Part shown: piece after piece, positions 18,834 to 29,604 of the stretch
Layout of the letters: every line of letters begins with the position of its first letter
Position numbering within the stretch: the stretch's first letter is position 1
Assembly (NCBI RefSeq): GCF_014904745.1
Contig: NZ_JACZCS010000001.1
Span: forward strand, 411,417-475,416
From: Oricola nitratireducens
Lineage (GTDB): Bacteria > Pseudomonadota > Alphaproteobacteria > Rhizobiales > Rhizobiaceae
Direction of reading: 5' to 3'
DNA length: 64,000 nucleotides
The notes under the pieces: model-generated
Database searches by the model: none
Told to the model about the DNA's origin: nothing
Seen by the model: the letters and a program-made list of their open reading frames with translations, nothing else
Made by a program: the position numbers and the translations under genes

Positions 18834-19649
18834 TTGGCGTCTGACGGCCGCAACGGCGAGAACGATTTTCCCTGGTGGCTGGTGACGCTCGGTGTCATCG
18901 GCGTGACCCTGGCCGTGGTGATCGCGGCGAACGATCTCTACACGCAGGTCTTCGTCACCGTCGCCAAGGGCGTGCGGATCACCATTTTCGTGACGCTTGT
19001 CGGTTTCGCGTTCGCCTCGGCGTTCGGCCTGTTGATCGCCTTGATGGGGCTTTCGGGATCGCTGGTCCTGCGCCAGATCTCGCGCTTCTATGTCGAGGTG
19101 ATCCGTGGCGTGCCGATTCTGGTGCTCTTGTTCTACATCGCCTTCGTCGGCGCGCCCGGCCTCGTCTGGCTGATCAATTTCGTCACCCAGCCGCTGCAGG
19201 CGGCGGGCATCATGGGCGAAATGCTGGTACGCGACCTCTCTCTTCTGTGGCGCGCTGTCCTGGCGTTGACCATCGGTTATTCGGCCTTCATCGCGGAGGT
19301 ATTCCGGGCAGGCATTCTCGCTGTCGACGAGGGCCAGATCGAGGCCGCCGAGGCGCTCGGCCTGAACCGCTGGCAGCGCTTCCGGCTGATCGTCTTTCCG
19401 CAGGCGGTCCGCACCATCTTGCCGCCGCTCGGCAACGACTTCGTCGCCATGGTCAAGGATTCCTCGCTGGTCTCGGTTCTCGGCGTCGCCGACATCACCC
19501 AGATGGGCAAGGTCTATGCGGCGGGATCCTTCCGCTTCTTTGAAACCTATTCCATCGTCGCCTATATCTACCTTATCCTGACGATCGGGCTTTCGATCGG
19601 GCTGCGGCGGCTGGAAAAGCGCATGCGCCGTGCCGAGGAGCGCGGCTGA
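18834..19649 (+). CDS. amino-acid ABC transporter permease
   Basis: A 271-residue inner-membrane permease of the His/Glu/Gln transporter type (HEQRO family). The family motif near the N-terminal half is YVEVIRGVPILVLLFYIAF. The EAA loop EAAEALGLNRWQRFRLIVFPQA is the contact site for the ATPase. There are about five or six helices. The TTG start has GGGAGGG upstream. It partners the binding protein 67 bases upstream. The ATPase must be supplied from elsewhere. Confidence 0.93.
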   Translation: MASDGRNGENDFPWWLVTLGVIGVTLAVVIAANDLYTQVFVTVAKGVRITIFVTLVGFAFASAFGLLIALMGLSGSLVLRQISRFYVEVIRGVPILVLLFYIAFVGAPGLVWLINFVTQPLQAAGIMGEMLVRDLSLLWRAVLALTIGYSAFIAEVFRAGILAVDEGQIEAAEALGLNRWQRFRLIVFPQAVRTILPPLGNDFVAMVKDSSLVSVLGVADITQMGKVYAAGSFRFFETYSIVAYIYLILTIGLSIGLRRLEKRMRRAEERG

Positions 19650-19750
19650 CCGCGCCGCGCGCAGGTCACGCTTTCGCCGCCTTTTGACTATGTGTCGGCG
19701 GAACACTATCTGACCGACGACATAACCCGACCGTCCATTTGGAGACCGAC

Positions 19751-20026
19751 ATGCGCAAACTCGTCCTGATCGCCCTCGCGCTTTTCATCGCTGCGCCGGC
19801 CGCCGCGGGCGACGGCACCAGCAGGGGTGGCGCGCGGCTGAACGCCATTACCTCCGGCCGTCTCTATGACCGCATTCTCACGCCGCAGCTCAATCCGAGC
19901 TTTTCGCTGGACCAGCGCGCCGAGGAGCAGCTTTTCGACGACGTTCGCGCCGGGCGCACCAATCTCAATGTCGTGCCTGAAGAGCAGCGCCGCTATTTCG
20001 AGTTGCAGATGGACATGGGCCGGTAG
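19751..20026 (+). CDS. small exported protein
   Basis: A 91-residue protein with a signal peptide (LVLIALALFIAAPAAAG) and a short polar mature part without cysteines. TTTGGAG precedes the ATG at 19751; an in-frame TTG at 19739 is less likely. I recognise no family. It stands between the ABC permease and leuC with its own spacing on both sides. Confidence 0.65.
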   Translation: MRKLVLIALALFIAAPAAAGDGTSRGGARLNAITSGRLYDRILTPQLNPSFSLDQRAEEQLFDDVRAGRTNLNVVPEEQRRYFELQMDMGR

Positions 20027-20272
20027 AGGCCGGTCGGGAGGCGCGTCGCCAGATTGCCCATGACCGGGAAAGTTGGTAAGAGCGCGCCGTGAGGAAGAAT
20101 TTCGGACATATGGAATGCGAGGCATTCGTTCTGCAGGACAGAAAACGCCTGCCTTCGCGCTTTCATGCCCGCGTCGCGGTGTCGGCGCTGAACCGACTTC
20201 TCTGAGCATCATCCGCTCCCGGCCTTGAGCCGGTTCCGCCAATTTCGACAGCTTATCACGGACACCAGGACA

Positions 20273-21679
20273 ATGACCGCACCCCGTACCCTCTACGACA
20301 AGATCTGGGACGACCATATGGTCGACACCGCCGAGGACGGCACATCGCTGCTCTATATCGACCGCCACCTCGTGCACGAGGTGACGAGCCCGCAGGCCTT
20401 CGAGGGCCTGCGCATGGCGCACCGGCAGGTGCATGCCCCGCAAAAGACTCTGGCCGTCGTCGATCACAACGTGCCGACGACCCCGGACAGGGTCGAGGGC
20501 ATCAAGAACGAGGAGAGCCGTATCCAGGTCGAGGCGCTGGCGAAAAACGCCGCCGATTTCGGCGTGGAATACTATTCCGAGAAGGACAAGCGCCAGGGCA
20601 TCGTGCACATCGTCGGGCCCGAACAGGGTTTCACCCTGCCGGGCATGACCATCGTCTGCGGGGACAGCCACACCTCGACGCATGGCGCCTTCGGCGCGCT
20701 GGCGCACGGCATCGGCACGTCGGAGGTCGAGCATGTGCTCGCCACCCAGACGCTGATCCAGAGGAAGGCCAAGAACATGCTCGTCCAGGTGGACGGCAAA
20801 CTGCCGGACGGCGTGACGGCGAAGGATATCATTCTCGCCATCATCGGTCATATTGGCACGGCGGGCGGCACCGGCTACGTGATCGAATTCGCAGGCGAGG
20901 CGATCCGCGCTCTGTCGATGGAAGGCCGCATGACGGTCTGCAACATGACCATCGAGGGCGGAGCGCGCGCCGGCCTGATCGCGCCGGACGAAACGACCTT
21001 CGAATATATCAAGGACAAGCCGCGCGCGCCCAAGGGCGAGGCCTGGGACATGGCGCTCGAATACTGGAAGACGCTGAAGAGCGACGAGGGCGCGCATTTC
21101 GACAAGGTGGTCACTCTCGACGCCGCCAATTTGCCGCCGATCGTCACCTGGGGTTCCTCGCCGGAGGATGTCGTCTCCATCGAGGGCGTGGTGCCGAACC
21201 CGGACGATATCGAGGATGCCAACAAGCGCGCCTCGAAATGGCGTGCGCTGGAATATATGGGCCTGAAACCGGGCACCAGGATGACCGACATCGCGATCGA
21301 CCGGGTCTTCATCGGCTCCTGCACCAATGGCCGTATCGAGGATTTGCGCGAAGTGGCGAAGATCGTCGAGGGCAAGAAAGTCGCGCCGACCGTCAGCGCC
21401 ATGATCGTGCCGGGCTCAGGCCTGGTGAAGGAACAGGCCGAGAAGGAAGGCCTCGACAAGATCTTCCTGGAAGCCGGTTTTGAATGGCGCGAGCCGGGCT
21501 GTTCGATGTGCCTCGCGATGAACGACGACCGATTGGCGCCGGGCGAACGCTGCGCGTCGACCTCGAACCGCAATTTCGAGGGCCGCCAGGGCTTTAAGGG
21601 CCGCACGCATCTGGTCTCGCCGGCGATGGCCGCGGCCGCCGCGATCGCAGGCCACTTTGTGGACGTGCGCAAGCTCTAA
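20273..21679 (+). CDS. leuC: 3-isopropylmalate dehydratase large subunit
   Basis: Aconitase-family [4Fe-4S] isomerase of leucine biosynthesis, working with LeuD (not in the window). 468 residues. It carries [22 protein letters not shown] with the first cluster cysteine, and [11 protein letters not shown] with the other two. [17 protein letters not shown] is near the end. The start at 20273 opens the family-typical [12 protein letters not shown]. About 245 bases without a gene precede it, and a hairpin terminator follows. Confidence 0.97.
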   Translation: MTAPRTLYDKIWDDHMVDTAEDGTSLLYIDRHLVHEVTSPQAFEGLRMAHRQVHAPQKTLAVVDHNVPTTPDRVEGIKNEESRIQVEALAKNAADFGVEYYSEKDKRQGIVHIVGPEQGFTLPGMTIVCGDSHTSTHGAFGALAHGIGTSEVEHVLATQTLIQRKAKNMLVQVDGKLPDGVTAKDIILAIIGHIGTAGGTGYVIEFAGEAIRALSMEGRMTVCNMTIEGGARAGLIAPDETTFEYIKDKPRAPKGEAWDMALEYWKTLKSDEGAHFDKVVTLDAANLPPIVTWGSSPEDVVSIEGVVPNPDDIEDANKRASKWRALEYMGLKPGTRMTDIAIDRVFIGSCTNGRIEDLREVAKIVEGKKVAPTVSAMIVPGSGLVKEQAEKEGLDKIFLEAGFEWREPGCSMCLAMNDDRLAPGERCASTSNRNFEGRQGFKGRTHLVSPAMAAAAAIAGHFVDVRKL

Positions 21680-21704
21680 CATATTGCGATACCAACTGAA
21701 TCAG

Positions 21705-21726
21705 CGGCGCCTTCGGGCGCCGTTTT
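21705..21726 (+). terminator. intrinsic terminator of leuC
   Basis: A perfect 7-bp stem CGGCGCC/GGCGCCG with a TTCG tetraloop followed by TTTT, 26 bases after the leuC stop. Flanking AACTGAA/TTCGGTT bases could extend the stem. Confidence 0.88.
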
Positions 21727-21730
21727 CGGT

Positions 21731-22681
21731 TCAGCCGGGTACCATGTGGTGCAGCACATATAGCCAGACGGAGACCGTGGCAACGGCGAGCGTCGTCGCC
21801 AGCAGGAAGGCCGAGGCCGCGAGGCTGACCGCGCGGTCGTACATCACCGCGAAGACGTAGATGTTCATGCCGGGCGGCATCGCCGCCAACAGCGTCGCGG
21901 CGCGCACCATGTCGGGTGGCAGGTCGAAGACGAAATGCGACAGCGTGAACGCGATCAGCGGATGCAGCAGCAGCGACAGTGCCGCCACCATGCCGCTTTC
22001 GGCGAGATCGGCGCGCATCCGGTAGCGCGTCATCGCCGCGCCGATGCCGACGAGGGCCACCGGAATGGCCGCCGAAGCGATCATGTCGACTGCCGCCATG
22101 ACCGGTTCGGGCAGGCTGAAGCCCGACAGGTTGAGCGCCGCGCCGGCGAGGATGCCGATCATCAGCGGATTGACGACGATCGAGCGCCCGGCGACGGCAA
22201 ATGTCTCGGAAAGTTTGCGGCCGTCGCGGCGCATCAGTTCCATGGTGACGATGCCGACGGCGTAAAGAACCGGCGCGTGGAAGGCGATGATGCCGAAGGC
22301 GGGCGTCAGCGGCGCGGTTCCGAAGGAGCGTTCGACAATGGCGACGCCGAGCAGGACCGAATTCGAAAACGTCGCGGAAAAACCGACGGCGACCGCCTCG
22401 CCGGGCCTGCGGCTAAAGACCTGGCGCGCCAGGAGAATGCCGACCGCGAAACAGACGAATGCGCCGGTATAAAAACTGACCAGCATCGGCACCGAGAAGG
22501 CGCCGTGGAAATCGAGCCGCGCGAGCGCGCGAAACAGCAGTACCGGCACGGCGAGCTTCACCGCGAAACCGTTGAGCGCGTCGGCGATGGAAGCCGGCAG
22601 GTAGCCGGACCGCACCGCGCCCCAGCCGGTGGCTATGAGCAGGAAGACCGGTGCGACGGTGACGAGAATGGTGAGCATCAC
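21731..22681 (-). CDS. AEC-family (auxin efflux carrier-type) transporter
   Basis: A 316-residue protein with about ten hydrophobic segments in two five-helix halves and a polar centre, typical of AEC carriers. It starts with a hydrophobic helix (LTILVTVAPVFLLIATGW). Conserved positions include the N-terminal GxxLxPxS-like region and the NPL(M)IG segment. Bacterial members move dicarboxylates such as malate or malonate; the substrate here is unknown. It converges on leuC. Confidence 0.85.
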   Translation of the reverse strand: MMLTILVTVAPVFLLIATGWGAVRSGYLPASIADALNGFAVKLAVPVLLFRALARLDFHGAFSVPMLVSFYTGAFVCFAVGILLARQVFSRRPGEAVAVGFSATFSNSVLLGVAIVERSFGTAPLTPAFGIIAFHAPVLYAVGIVTMELMRRDGRKLSETFAVAGRSIVVNPLMIGILAGAALNLSGFSLPEPVMAAVDMIASAAIPVALVGIGAAMTRYRMRADLAESGMVAALSLLLHPLIAFTLSHFVFDLPPDMVRAATLLAAMPPGMNIYVFAVMYDRAVSLAASAFLLATTLAVATVSVWLYVLHHMVPG

Positions 22682-22892
22682 TCCGCTTTAGAGCGGATTT
22701 TGCGGTTGCGGAAGTGGATCGGACCGATTCATCGGCTTTCGAGCGTTCGTGCGTGCGCGAGGCCTGTTTCGGGAAAATTACGCGGCGCGGGAAAATCGGC
22801 CGGGCGGATTAACCTGAAATCAAACTCGTGCGTCTATCGTCCGCGCCAATGCATCACCGGCATTCTGCCGGGGAACGAAACAAGGTGCGGCG

Positions 22893-24077
22893 GTGCAAGG
22901 GCAATCCCTTTTCCAACTGATCAGTCCATTGATCTTTCTGGTGTTTTCAGTCGGTTTTACCGTCCTGTGGCACTATGCGCGCGATGTTAGAGCGCTGCAG
23001 TTCTTCGCGCTGTCATATTTCCTGGGCGCATGCGCCTTCGTGGGGGATTTCCTGCGCCCGCTGATGTCGCCGGTCGTCGAGATCTATGCCACCAGCCCCT
23101 TCTATATCAGCATGGCCCTGTTCTTTTGCGGTGCGACATTCCTGTTCTATCGCGGCCGGGCGCCCTGGAAGGCACTCTGGCTGACAGGCGCGGCAATGTT
23201 GGCGCTTGTCAGCTGGTATCGCTTCGGCAAGGACGACATCGTCGCCCGCACGGTAGTGATGCATGCCGGTGTCTTCGCGATGATGGTGTATACCGCGTTT
23301 TCCCTTCACCGCGACATGACCCGGAGGATCGACCGGGTTCTACAGGCGATCATCGTCATGAGCGCGATACAACTCGTCTGTCGCGGCGCTTTTATCGTAT
23401 TTTTCGAAGGCCCGTCGCTGACGCAGGCGAATTATCCGAATTCGGTGTTGGCGTTGTTGGTGCATTTTTCGGTTTCGATCGTCGCGCTGGCGCTTGCGTT
23501 TAGCCTGTTCGTCATTTTCAGCATGGAAATCGTGACCCGGCTGACCCGGACCAGCGAAACCGATCCGCTGACCGGCGTTCTCAACCGGCGCGGTTTCGAC
23601 AGCCGTATCGCGGCGCTTTACGAAGGCCCGAGCGTCGAGGGTCACTGCCATGCGGTCGTCATGGCGGACATCGACCATTTCAAATCGGTCAACGACCGCC
23701 ATGGCCACGATGCCGGCGATGCGATCCTGTCGCGATTCGCCCGCATTCTCCAGGGGGCGGCGCGCGACAGCGATTTCGTCGTGCGCTGGGGCGGCGAGGA
23801 ATTCATGATCGTTATCACCAATTCCGATGTCGCCGGCGGCCGGCTCTATGCGGAAACGGTGCGCGCGGTGTTCGAATCGCAGCGGCACGAGCGTCTCGGC
23901 GGCGACAGCGTCACGGCGAGTTTCGGCATCGCCGAGTGGCGGCAGGGCCAAAAGATATCCGAGGTCGGCCGCCTTGCCGATTTGGCGCTGTACCGCGCCA
24001 AGCGGGAAGGCCGGAACCGTGTCTGCATCCATCGGTCGGGCGTTCACGAGCACGGCGACGAATGGGCAGTCGCCTAG
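22893..24077 (+). CDS. membrane-bound diguanylate cyclase (GGDEF)
   Basis: Makes the second messenger c-di-GMP from two GTP. 394 residues: six or so N-terminal membrane helices (about 1-215) as a sensor, then a GGDEF domain (about 225-385). The catalytic GGEEF is at 300-304, and the preceding DIDHFKSVNDRHGHDAGD is canonical. An intact allosteric I-site RDSD (291-294) lies five residues before GGEEF, so product inhibition is expected. The start is GTG with AAGGTG upstream. No EAL domain, so synthesis only. Confidence 0.93.
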   Translation: MQGQSLFQLISPLIFLVFSVGFTVLWHYARDVRALQFFALSYFLGACAFVGDFLRPLMSPVVEIYATSPFYISMALFFCGATFLFYRGRAPWKALWLTGAAMLALVSWYRFGKDDIVARTVVMHAGVFAMMVYTAFSLHRDMTRRIDRVLQAIIVMSAIQLVCRGAFIVFFEGPSLTQANYPNSVLALLVHFSVSIVALALAFSLFVIFSMEIVTRLTRTSETDPLTGVLNRRGFDSRIAALYEGPSVEGHCHAVVMADIDHFKSVNDRHGHDAGDAILSRFARILQGAARDSDFVVRWGGEEFMIVITNSDVAGGRLYAETVRAVFESQRHERLGGDSVTASFGIAEWRQGQKISEVGRLADLALYRAKREGRNRVCIHRSGVHEHGDEWAVA

Positions 24078-24116
24078 CGGCTTGTCCGTTACATTTGCCA
24101 AGCGTATCACCGAATC

Positions 24117-24434
24117 ATGACAAAGTTCCGTACCCTGTTTCCGCTTGTTTTTACTGCCGTTCTCGCGGGGTGCGTTGGCCCGGGCTCCCAGGTTTCCACA
24201 AGCTCTCCCGTCCGCCAGGCCAGTTACCGGTGTTCCCACGACGCGACGCTGTCGGTCACCCGTTCGGGTTCGAGCGCGAGCGTCGTCGACAGCCGCGGCT
24301 TCGAAACGACCATGCCGGCCAGCCCGGCGGGCCAGTCGACGCGCTATTCGGAGGGTATTTACGCGCTGATTCTCGAAGGCCGTGACGCGACATGGTTCGT
24401 GTCGGGCGAGGTTCCCCTCGAATGCCGCCGGTGA
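24117..24434 (+). CDS. MliC-like lipoprotein (C-type lysozyme inhibitor family)
   Basis: A 105-residue lipoprotein with signal and lipobox LAGC (modified Cys at 19). The mature domain resembles MliC/PliC. YRCSHDATLSV gives the first conserved Cys. STRYSEGIYAL matches the family SGxRYS-type motif, and a final Cys (LECRR) could pair with the first. Such proteins protect peptidoglycan from host lysozyme. The assignment rests on spacing and these motifs, so it is probable rather than certain. Confidence 0.7.
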   Translation: MTKFRTLFPLVFTAVLAGCVGPGSQVSTSSPVRQASYRCSHDATLSVTRSGSSASVVDSRGFETTMPASPAGQSTRYSEGIYALILEGRDATWFVSGEVPLECRR

Positions 24435-24665
24435 GCGGTTTCGCTTTCCAAATCAGGCATTTGAAAAAGACCGGTGCAGTTTTTCGGGATCGAGCGACAT
24501 TCCAATCGATTGAATATCGGGTGCGGTGTTGCATTGCACCCAAATCCCATTAAGGGAAGACGGTGAAGCCGGTGCGATCCTTTGACGCGGCGGTCAAGCC
24601 AGCCTATTAACGGGTACGTCCCCGCGACGCATACGCCCGTAATCCAAACGAGGAGCAGCCTGAAC

Positions 24666-25070
24666 GTGAGCGCTTCCAGTCCCGCGAGCAAGACAAACCG
24701 GCCGCTGTCGCCGCATCTGCAAATCTACAAGCTGATCCCGACCATGGCCATGTCGATCGTGCACCGAATCACCGGCGCGGCGCTCTATTTCGGCACGTTG
24801 CTGGTCGCCTGGTGGCTGATCGCGGCGGCCAGCGGGCCGGGCTATTTCGATTTCGTCAGCGGCTTCTTCGGCTCGTGGTTCGGCATCTTGGTGCTGTTCG
24901 GCTACACATGGGCGCTGATCCACCACATGCTGGGCGGATTGCGCCATTTCGTGTGGGACATGGGCTATCTGTTCGAAAAGCACACCGCCACCAGGCTTGC
25001 CTACGCGACGATCACGGCCTCGGTCGCGCTGACGCTGGTGATCTGGATCGTCGGCGCCGTCGCGCGCTGA
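24666..25070 (+). CDS. sdhC: succinate dehydrogenase cytochrome b556 subunit
   Basis: Membrane anchor of complex II, contributing to heme b and quinone binding. 134 residues with three helices. Family motifs are [21 protein letters not shown] and [13 protein letters not shown], the last holding the heme-ligand His region. The GTG at 24666 is chosen because GAGGAG lies 10 bases upstream and the product then has normal length. First gene of sdhCDAB. Confidence 0.95.
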   Translation: MSASSPASKTNRPLSPHLQIYKLIPTMAMSIVHRITGAALYFGTLLVAWWLIAAASGPGYFDFVSGFFGSWFGILVLFGYTWALIHHMLGGLRHFVWDMGYLFEKHTATRLAYATITASVALTLVIWIVGAVAR

Positions 25071-25084
25071 GGCAGGAGGAAGAG

Positions 25085-25465
25085 ATGTCGATTCTGACCC
25101 CCTATAAACGCGCCGAGGGCCTCGGTTCGGCCAAGGACGGCACCGAGCATTTCTGGCGCCAGCGCCTGACCGCGGTGGCCAACGTGCCGCTGTTGATCGG
25201 TTTCGTGTGGATCATAGCGTCGTGCATCGGCGCCCCCTACGAAGAGGTGCGCGCCACGCTCGGCAATCCGCTGGTCGCGGTGATCCTGCTCCTGACCGTG
25301 GTGAGCGGTCTCTACCATGCCAAGCTCGGCATGCAGGTAATCATCGAGGACTATGTGCATGGCGAGGGCGCGAAATTCGCGGCCCTGATCGCCAATGTGT
25401 TTTTCACCTTTGTTGTCGGCGCGCTCGCCGTCTTTGCAATCCTGAAACTGGGTTTTGCGGGCTGA
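25085..25465 (+). CDS. sdhD: succinate dehydrogenase hydrophobic membrane anchor
   Basis: Second membrane anchor of complex II. 126 residues, three helices, with the conserved segments [34 protein letters not shown] (heme b/quinone side) and a hydrophobic C-terminus. GGAGGAAGAG precedes the ATG, 14 bases after sdhC. Confidence 0.95.
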   Translation: MSILTPYKRAEGLGSAKDGTEHFWRQRLTAVANVPLLIGFVWIIASCIGAPYEEVRATLGNPLVAVILLLTVVSGLYHAKLGMQVIIEDYVHGEGAKFAALIANVFFTFVVGALAVFAILKLGFAG

Positions 25466-25510
25466 GACCAGCGCCGCGAGATCCGGTCCGCATTCCGGGG
25501 AACGATACCG

Positions 25511-27346
25511 ATGAACACTGACGCTCCGAAAGCAGGGTCTGCCTACCGCACCGAGGACCACAAGTTCGATGTGGTCGTCGTGGGCGCGGGCGGCGCCGGC
25601 CTGCGCGCCACGCTCGGCATGGCCGAACAGGGCTTGCGCACGGCCTGCATCACCAAGGTCTTCCCGACGCGCTCGCATACGGTCGCGGCGCAGGGCGGCA
25701 TCGCCGCCTCGCTGACCAACATGACGCCCGATTGCTGGCAGTGGCACATGTACGACACGGTGAAGGGCTCCGACTGGCTCGGCGACACCGACGCCATGCA
25801 GTATCTCGCCATGGAAGCGCCGAAGGCGGTCTACGAGCTCGAGCATTACGGCGTGCCGTTTTCGCGTACCGAGGACGGCAAGATCTACCAGCGCCCGTTC
25901 GGCGGCCACATGCAGAATTACGGCGACGGCCCGCCCGTGCAGCGCACCTGCGCGGCAGCCGACCGCACCGGCCACGCTATCCTGCACACGCTCTACGGCC
26001 AGTCGGTCAAGCACAAGGCGCAGTTCTTCATCGAGTATTTCGCGCTCGACCTGATCATGGACGAAGACGGCCGCTGCACCGGCGTCGTCGCTTGGAACCT
26101 CGACGACGGCACCATCCACCGCTTCTCGGCGAAGATGGTGGTGCTGGCGACCGGCGGTTACGGCCGCGCCTTTTTCTCCTGCACCTCGGCGCATACCTGC
26201 ACCGGTGACGGCAACGGCATGATCGCGCGTGCGGGCTTGCCCCTGCAGGACATGGAGTTCGTGCAGTTCCACCCGACCGGCATCTATGGCGCGGGCTGCC
26301 TGATCACCGAGGGCGCGCGCGGCGAGGGCGGCTATCTGGTCAATTCCGAGGGCGAGCGCTTCATGGAGCGCTACGCGCCGTCAGCCAAGGACCTCGCGTC
26401 GCGCGACGTCGTTTCGCGCTGCATGACGATCGAGATCCGCGAAGGCCGCGGCGTCGGCAAGAACAAGGACCACATCTTCCTGCATCTCGACCATCTCGAT
26501 CCGGCCGTCCTGGCGGAGCGTCTCCCCGGCATTTCGGAGTCGGCGAAGATCTTCTCCGGCGTCGACGTCACCAAGGAGCCGATCCCGGTACTGCCGACCG
26601 TCCACTACAACATGGGCGGCATTCCGACGAATTACTGGGGCGAGGTGCTGAACCCGACCAAGGACAATCCCGATGCCGTCGCTCCCGGCCTGATGGCCGT
26701 CGGCGAGGCGGGCTGCGCTTCCGTGCACGGCGCCAACCGGCTCGGCTCCAACTCGCTGATCGACCTCGTGGTCTTCGGCCGAGCCGCGGCGATCCGCGCC
26801 GGCGAGGTGATCGACCGCGAAGCGGCGATCCCGGACGTCAACGAGGCCGCCTGCGAAAAGATCATGGACCGCTTCGACCGGCTACGCCACGCCAGCGGCT
26901 CGACGCCGACGGCGGTGCTGCGCGAAAAGATGCAGCGCGCCATGCAGGAAGACGCCGCCGTCTTCCGCACACAGGAATCGCTCGAGCAGGGCTGCAAGCG
27001 CATCACGGAAATCTGGGGCGAACTCTCCGATCTCAAGGTGACCGACCGGTCGATGATCTGGAACTCCGATCTGGTCGAGACGCTGGAACTGGAAAACCTG
27101 ATGGCCTGCGCCACGACCACGGTCCATGGCGCCGAAGCGCGCAAGGAAAGCCGCGGTTCGCACGCCCGCGAGGACTATGCGGAAGGCCCGCTGGGCGGCC
27201 GCGACGACGAGAACTGGCGCAAGCACACGCTGGCCTGGGTCTCCGAAGACGGCAAGGTCTCGCTCGATTACCGGCCGGTGCACACCGACCTGATCGCCGA
27301 GGGCATCGACATCAAGAAGATCGCGCCGAAAGCACGCGTTTACTGA
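25511..27346 (+). CDS. sdhA: succinate dehydrogenase flavoprotein subunit
   Basis: Catalytic subunit of complex II, oxidising succinate to fumarate with covalent FAD. 611 residues. It has the FAD-binding GAGGAGLRA, the flavinylated His in [29 protein letters not shown] and the C-terminal [13 protein letters not shown]. Full length and canonical. 45 bases after sdhD. Confidence 0.98.
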   Translation: MNTDAPKAGSAYRTEDHKFDVVVVGAGGAGLRATLGMAEQGLRTACITKVFPTRSHTVAAQGGIAASLTNMTPDCWQWHMYDTVKGSDWLGDTDAMQYLAMEAPKAVYELEHYGVPFSRTEDGKIYQRPFGGHMQNYGDGPPVQRTCAAADRTGHAILHTLYGQSVKHKAQFFIEYFALDLIMDEDGRCTGVVAWNLDDGTIHRFSAKMVVLATGGYGRAFFSCTSAHTCTGDGNGMIARAGLPLQDMEFVQFHPTGIYGAGCLITEGARGEGGYLVNSEGERFMERYAPSAKDLASRDVVSRCMTIEIREGRGVGKNKDHIFLHLDHLDPAVLAERLPGISESAKIFSGVDVTKEPIPVLPTVHYNMGGIPTNYWGEVLNPTKDNPDAVAPGLMAVGEAGCASVHGANRLGSNSLIDLVVFGRAAAIRAGEVIDREAAIPDVNEAACEKIMDRFDRLRHASGSTPTAVLREKMQRAMQEDAAVFRTQESLEQGCKRITEIWGELSDLKVTDRSMIWNSDLVETLELENLMACATTTVHGAEARKESRGSHAREDYAEGPLGGRDDENWRKHTLAWVSEDGKVSLDYRPVHTDLIAEGIDIKKIAPKARVY

Positions 27347-27357
27347 GGACTGCAGGA

Positions 27358-28137
27358 ATGGTTGAACTCGCACTCCCGAAAAACTCCAAGGTCAATGCGG
27401 GCAAGGTCTGGCCGAAGCCCGAGGGCGCGACCAATCTGCGCGAATACAAGATCTATCGCTGGAGCCCGGATGACGGGAAGAACCCGTCGATCGACACCTA
27501 TTACGTCGATGCGGACGATTGCGGCCCGATGGTCCTCGACGGGCTGTTGTGGATCAAGGACAATCTCGATCCGACGCTGACGCTGCGCCGCTCCTGCCGC
27601 GAGGGGATTTGCGGTTCCTGCGCGATGAATATCGATGGCACCAACACGCTGGCCTGCACCAAGGGCACCGACGAGATCGACGGCGCGGTCAAGGTCTATC
27701 CGCTGCCGCACATGCCGGTGGTCAAGGACCTGGTGCCGGACCTGACGCAGTTCTATGCCCAGCACGCCTCGATCGAACCATGGCTGGAAACCAAGACGCC
27801 GGCGCCGGAAAAGGAATGGAAGCAGTCGCACGAAGACCGCGCCAAGCTCGACGGCCTCTATGAGTGCATTCTTTGCGCCTGCTGCTCGACGTCGTGCCCG
27901 TCCTACTGGTGGAACGGCGACCGCTATCTCGGCCCCGCCGCGCTGCTGCAGGCCTATCGCTGGCTGATCGACAGCCGCGATGAAGCGACCGGCGACCGGC
28001 TCGACAACCTGGAAGACCCGTTCCGGCTCTATCGCTGCCACACCATCATGAACTGCACCCAGGCCTGCCCGAAGGGCCTGAACCCGGCGAAAGCAATCGC
28101 CGAAATCAAGAAGATGATGGTCGAACGGCGAGTATAG
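27358..28137 (+). CDS. sdhB: succinate dehydrogenase iron-sulfur subunit
   Basis: Carries electrons from SdhA to quinone. 259 residues. The [2Fe-2S] cysteines are in [10 protein letters not shown], the [4Fe-4S] set in [12 protein letters not shown], and the [3Fe-4S] set in CHTIMNC plus ACPKGLNP. The protein is intact. Its last 331 bases (27807-28137) are repeated at 29271-29601 with about 93% identity, mostly third-position changes. One of the two 3' ends is therefore likely of foreign origin and may have come in with the intervening insert. Confidence 0.97.
   Translation: MVELALPKNSKVNAGKVWPKPEGATNLREYKIYRWSPDDGKNPSIDTYYVDADDCGPMVLDGLLWIKDNLDPTLTLRRSCREGICGSCAMNIDGTNTLACTKGTDEIDGAVKVYPLPHMPVVKDLVPDLTQFYAQHASIEPWLETKTPAPEKEWKQSHEDRAKLDGLYECILCACCSTSCPSYWWNGDRYLGPAALLQAYRWLIDSRDEATGDRLDNLEDPFRLYRCHTIMNCTQACPKGLNPAKAIAEIKKMMVERRV
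27807..28137 (+). repeat. direct repeat copy A (3' end of intact sdhB)
   Basis: 331 bases collinear with 29271-29601, no gaps and 23 mismatches by hand count. It encodes the last 109 residues of SdhB plus the stop. Confidence 0.92.
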
Positions 28138-28184
28138 CGTTACTCGACGTTGGTTATTTGGTGGGCGGTCTAACAAGGTCGTCA

Positions 28185-28205
28185 TCCTCGGGCTTGACCC
28201 GAGGA
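28185..28205. repeat. REP-like palindrome
   Basis: TCCTCGGG (28185-28192) and CCCGAGGA (28198-28205) form a perfect 8-bp stem with a CTTGA loop. The text CTCGGGCTTGACCCGAGGA is a familiar intergenic repeat in alphaproteobacteria; copy number in this genome is not visible here. Confidence 0.7.
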
Positions 28206-28384
28206 CCCATTCCGTGACGCACATTTCCGGTGCGACGATACAGAACGGTCGCCATCCCATCCCGATAAAATCCGCTCCACTCGGGATTCACGGATTTGAT
28301 CAAGTCGATCTTCCGTCGCCGTCGCCAGCGTTTCAGCGATTGTTCGTGTTGGATTGTGCGGGAGCCCGTCGCTGTACGCCCACC

Positions 28385-28403
28385 CCTCCCCACTAAGGGG
28401 AGG
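28385..28403. repeat. second short palindrome
   Basis: CCTCCCC and GGGGAGG flank the loop ACTAA. This is another common intergenic palindrome type, lying within the segment between the sdhB repeats. Confidence 0.6.
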
Positions 28404-28516
28404 TCGCGGAACTCGCGTGCACCCTTTCCCATCCAAGCCGGCTTCACCTGAAATTGTTGGGCTTGGCTGGTCGGATGAGTGAGTGCGCCAGCAGAGGGCA
28501 TATTCCGTGCCGTGGA

Positions 28517-29601
<1,085 letters not shown>

Positions 29602-29604
29602 GGC

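Larger units (their letters stand above)
28138..28516. other. non-coding stretch after sdhB with REP-like palindromes
   Basis: About 380 bases without a credible gene. It holds at least two perfect palindromes (28185-28205 and 28385-28403) of the kind scattered between genes in rhizobial genomes. It forms the left part of the segment enclosed by the sdhB repeats. Confidence 0.7.
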
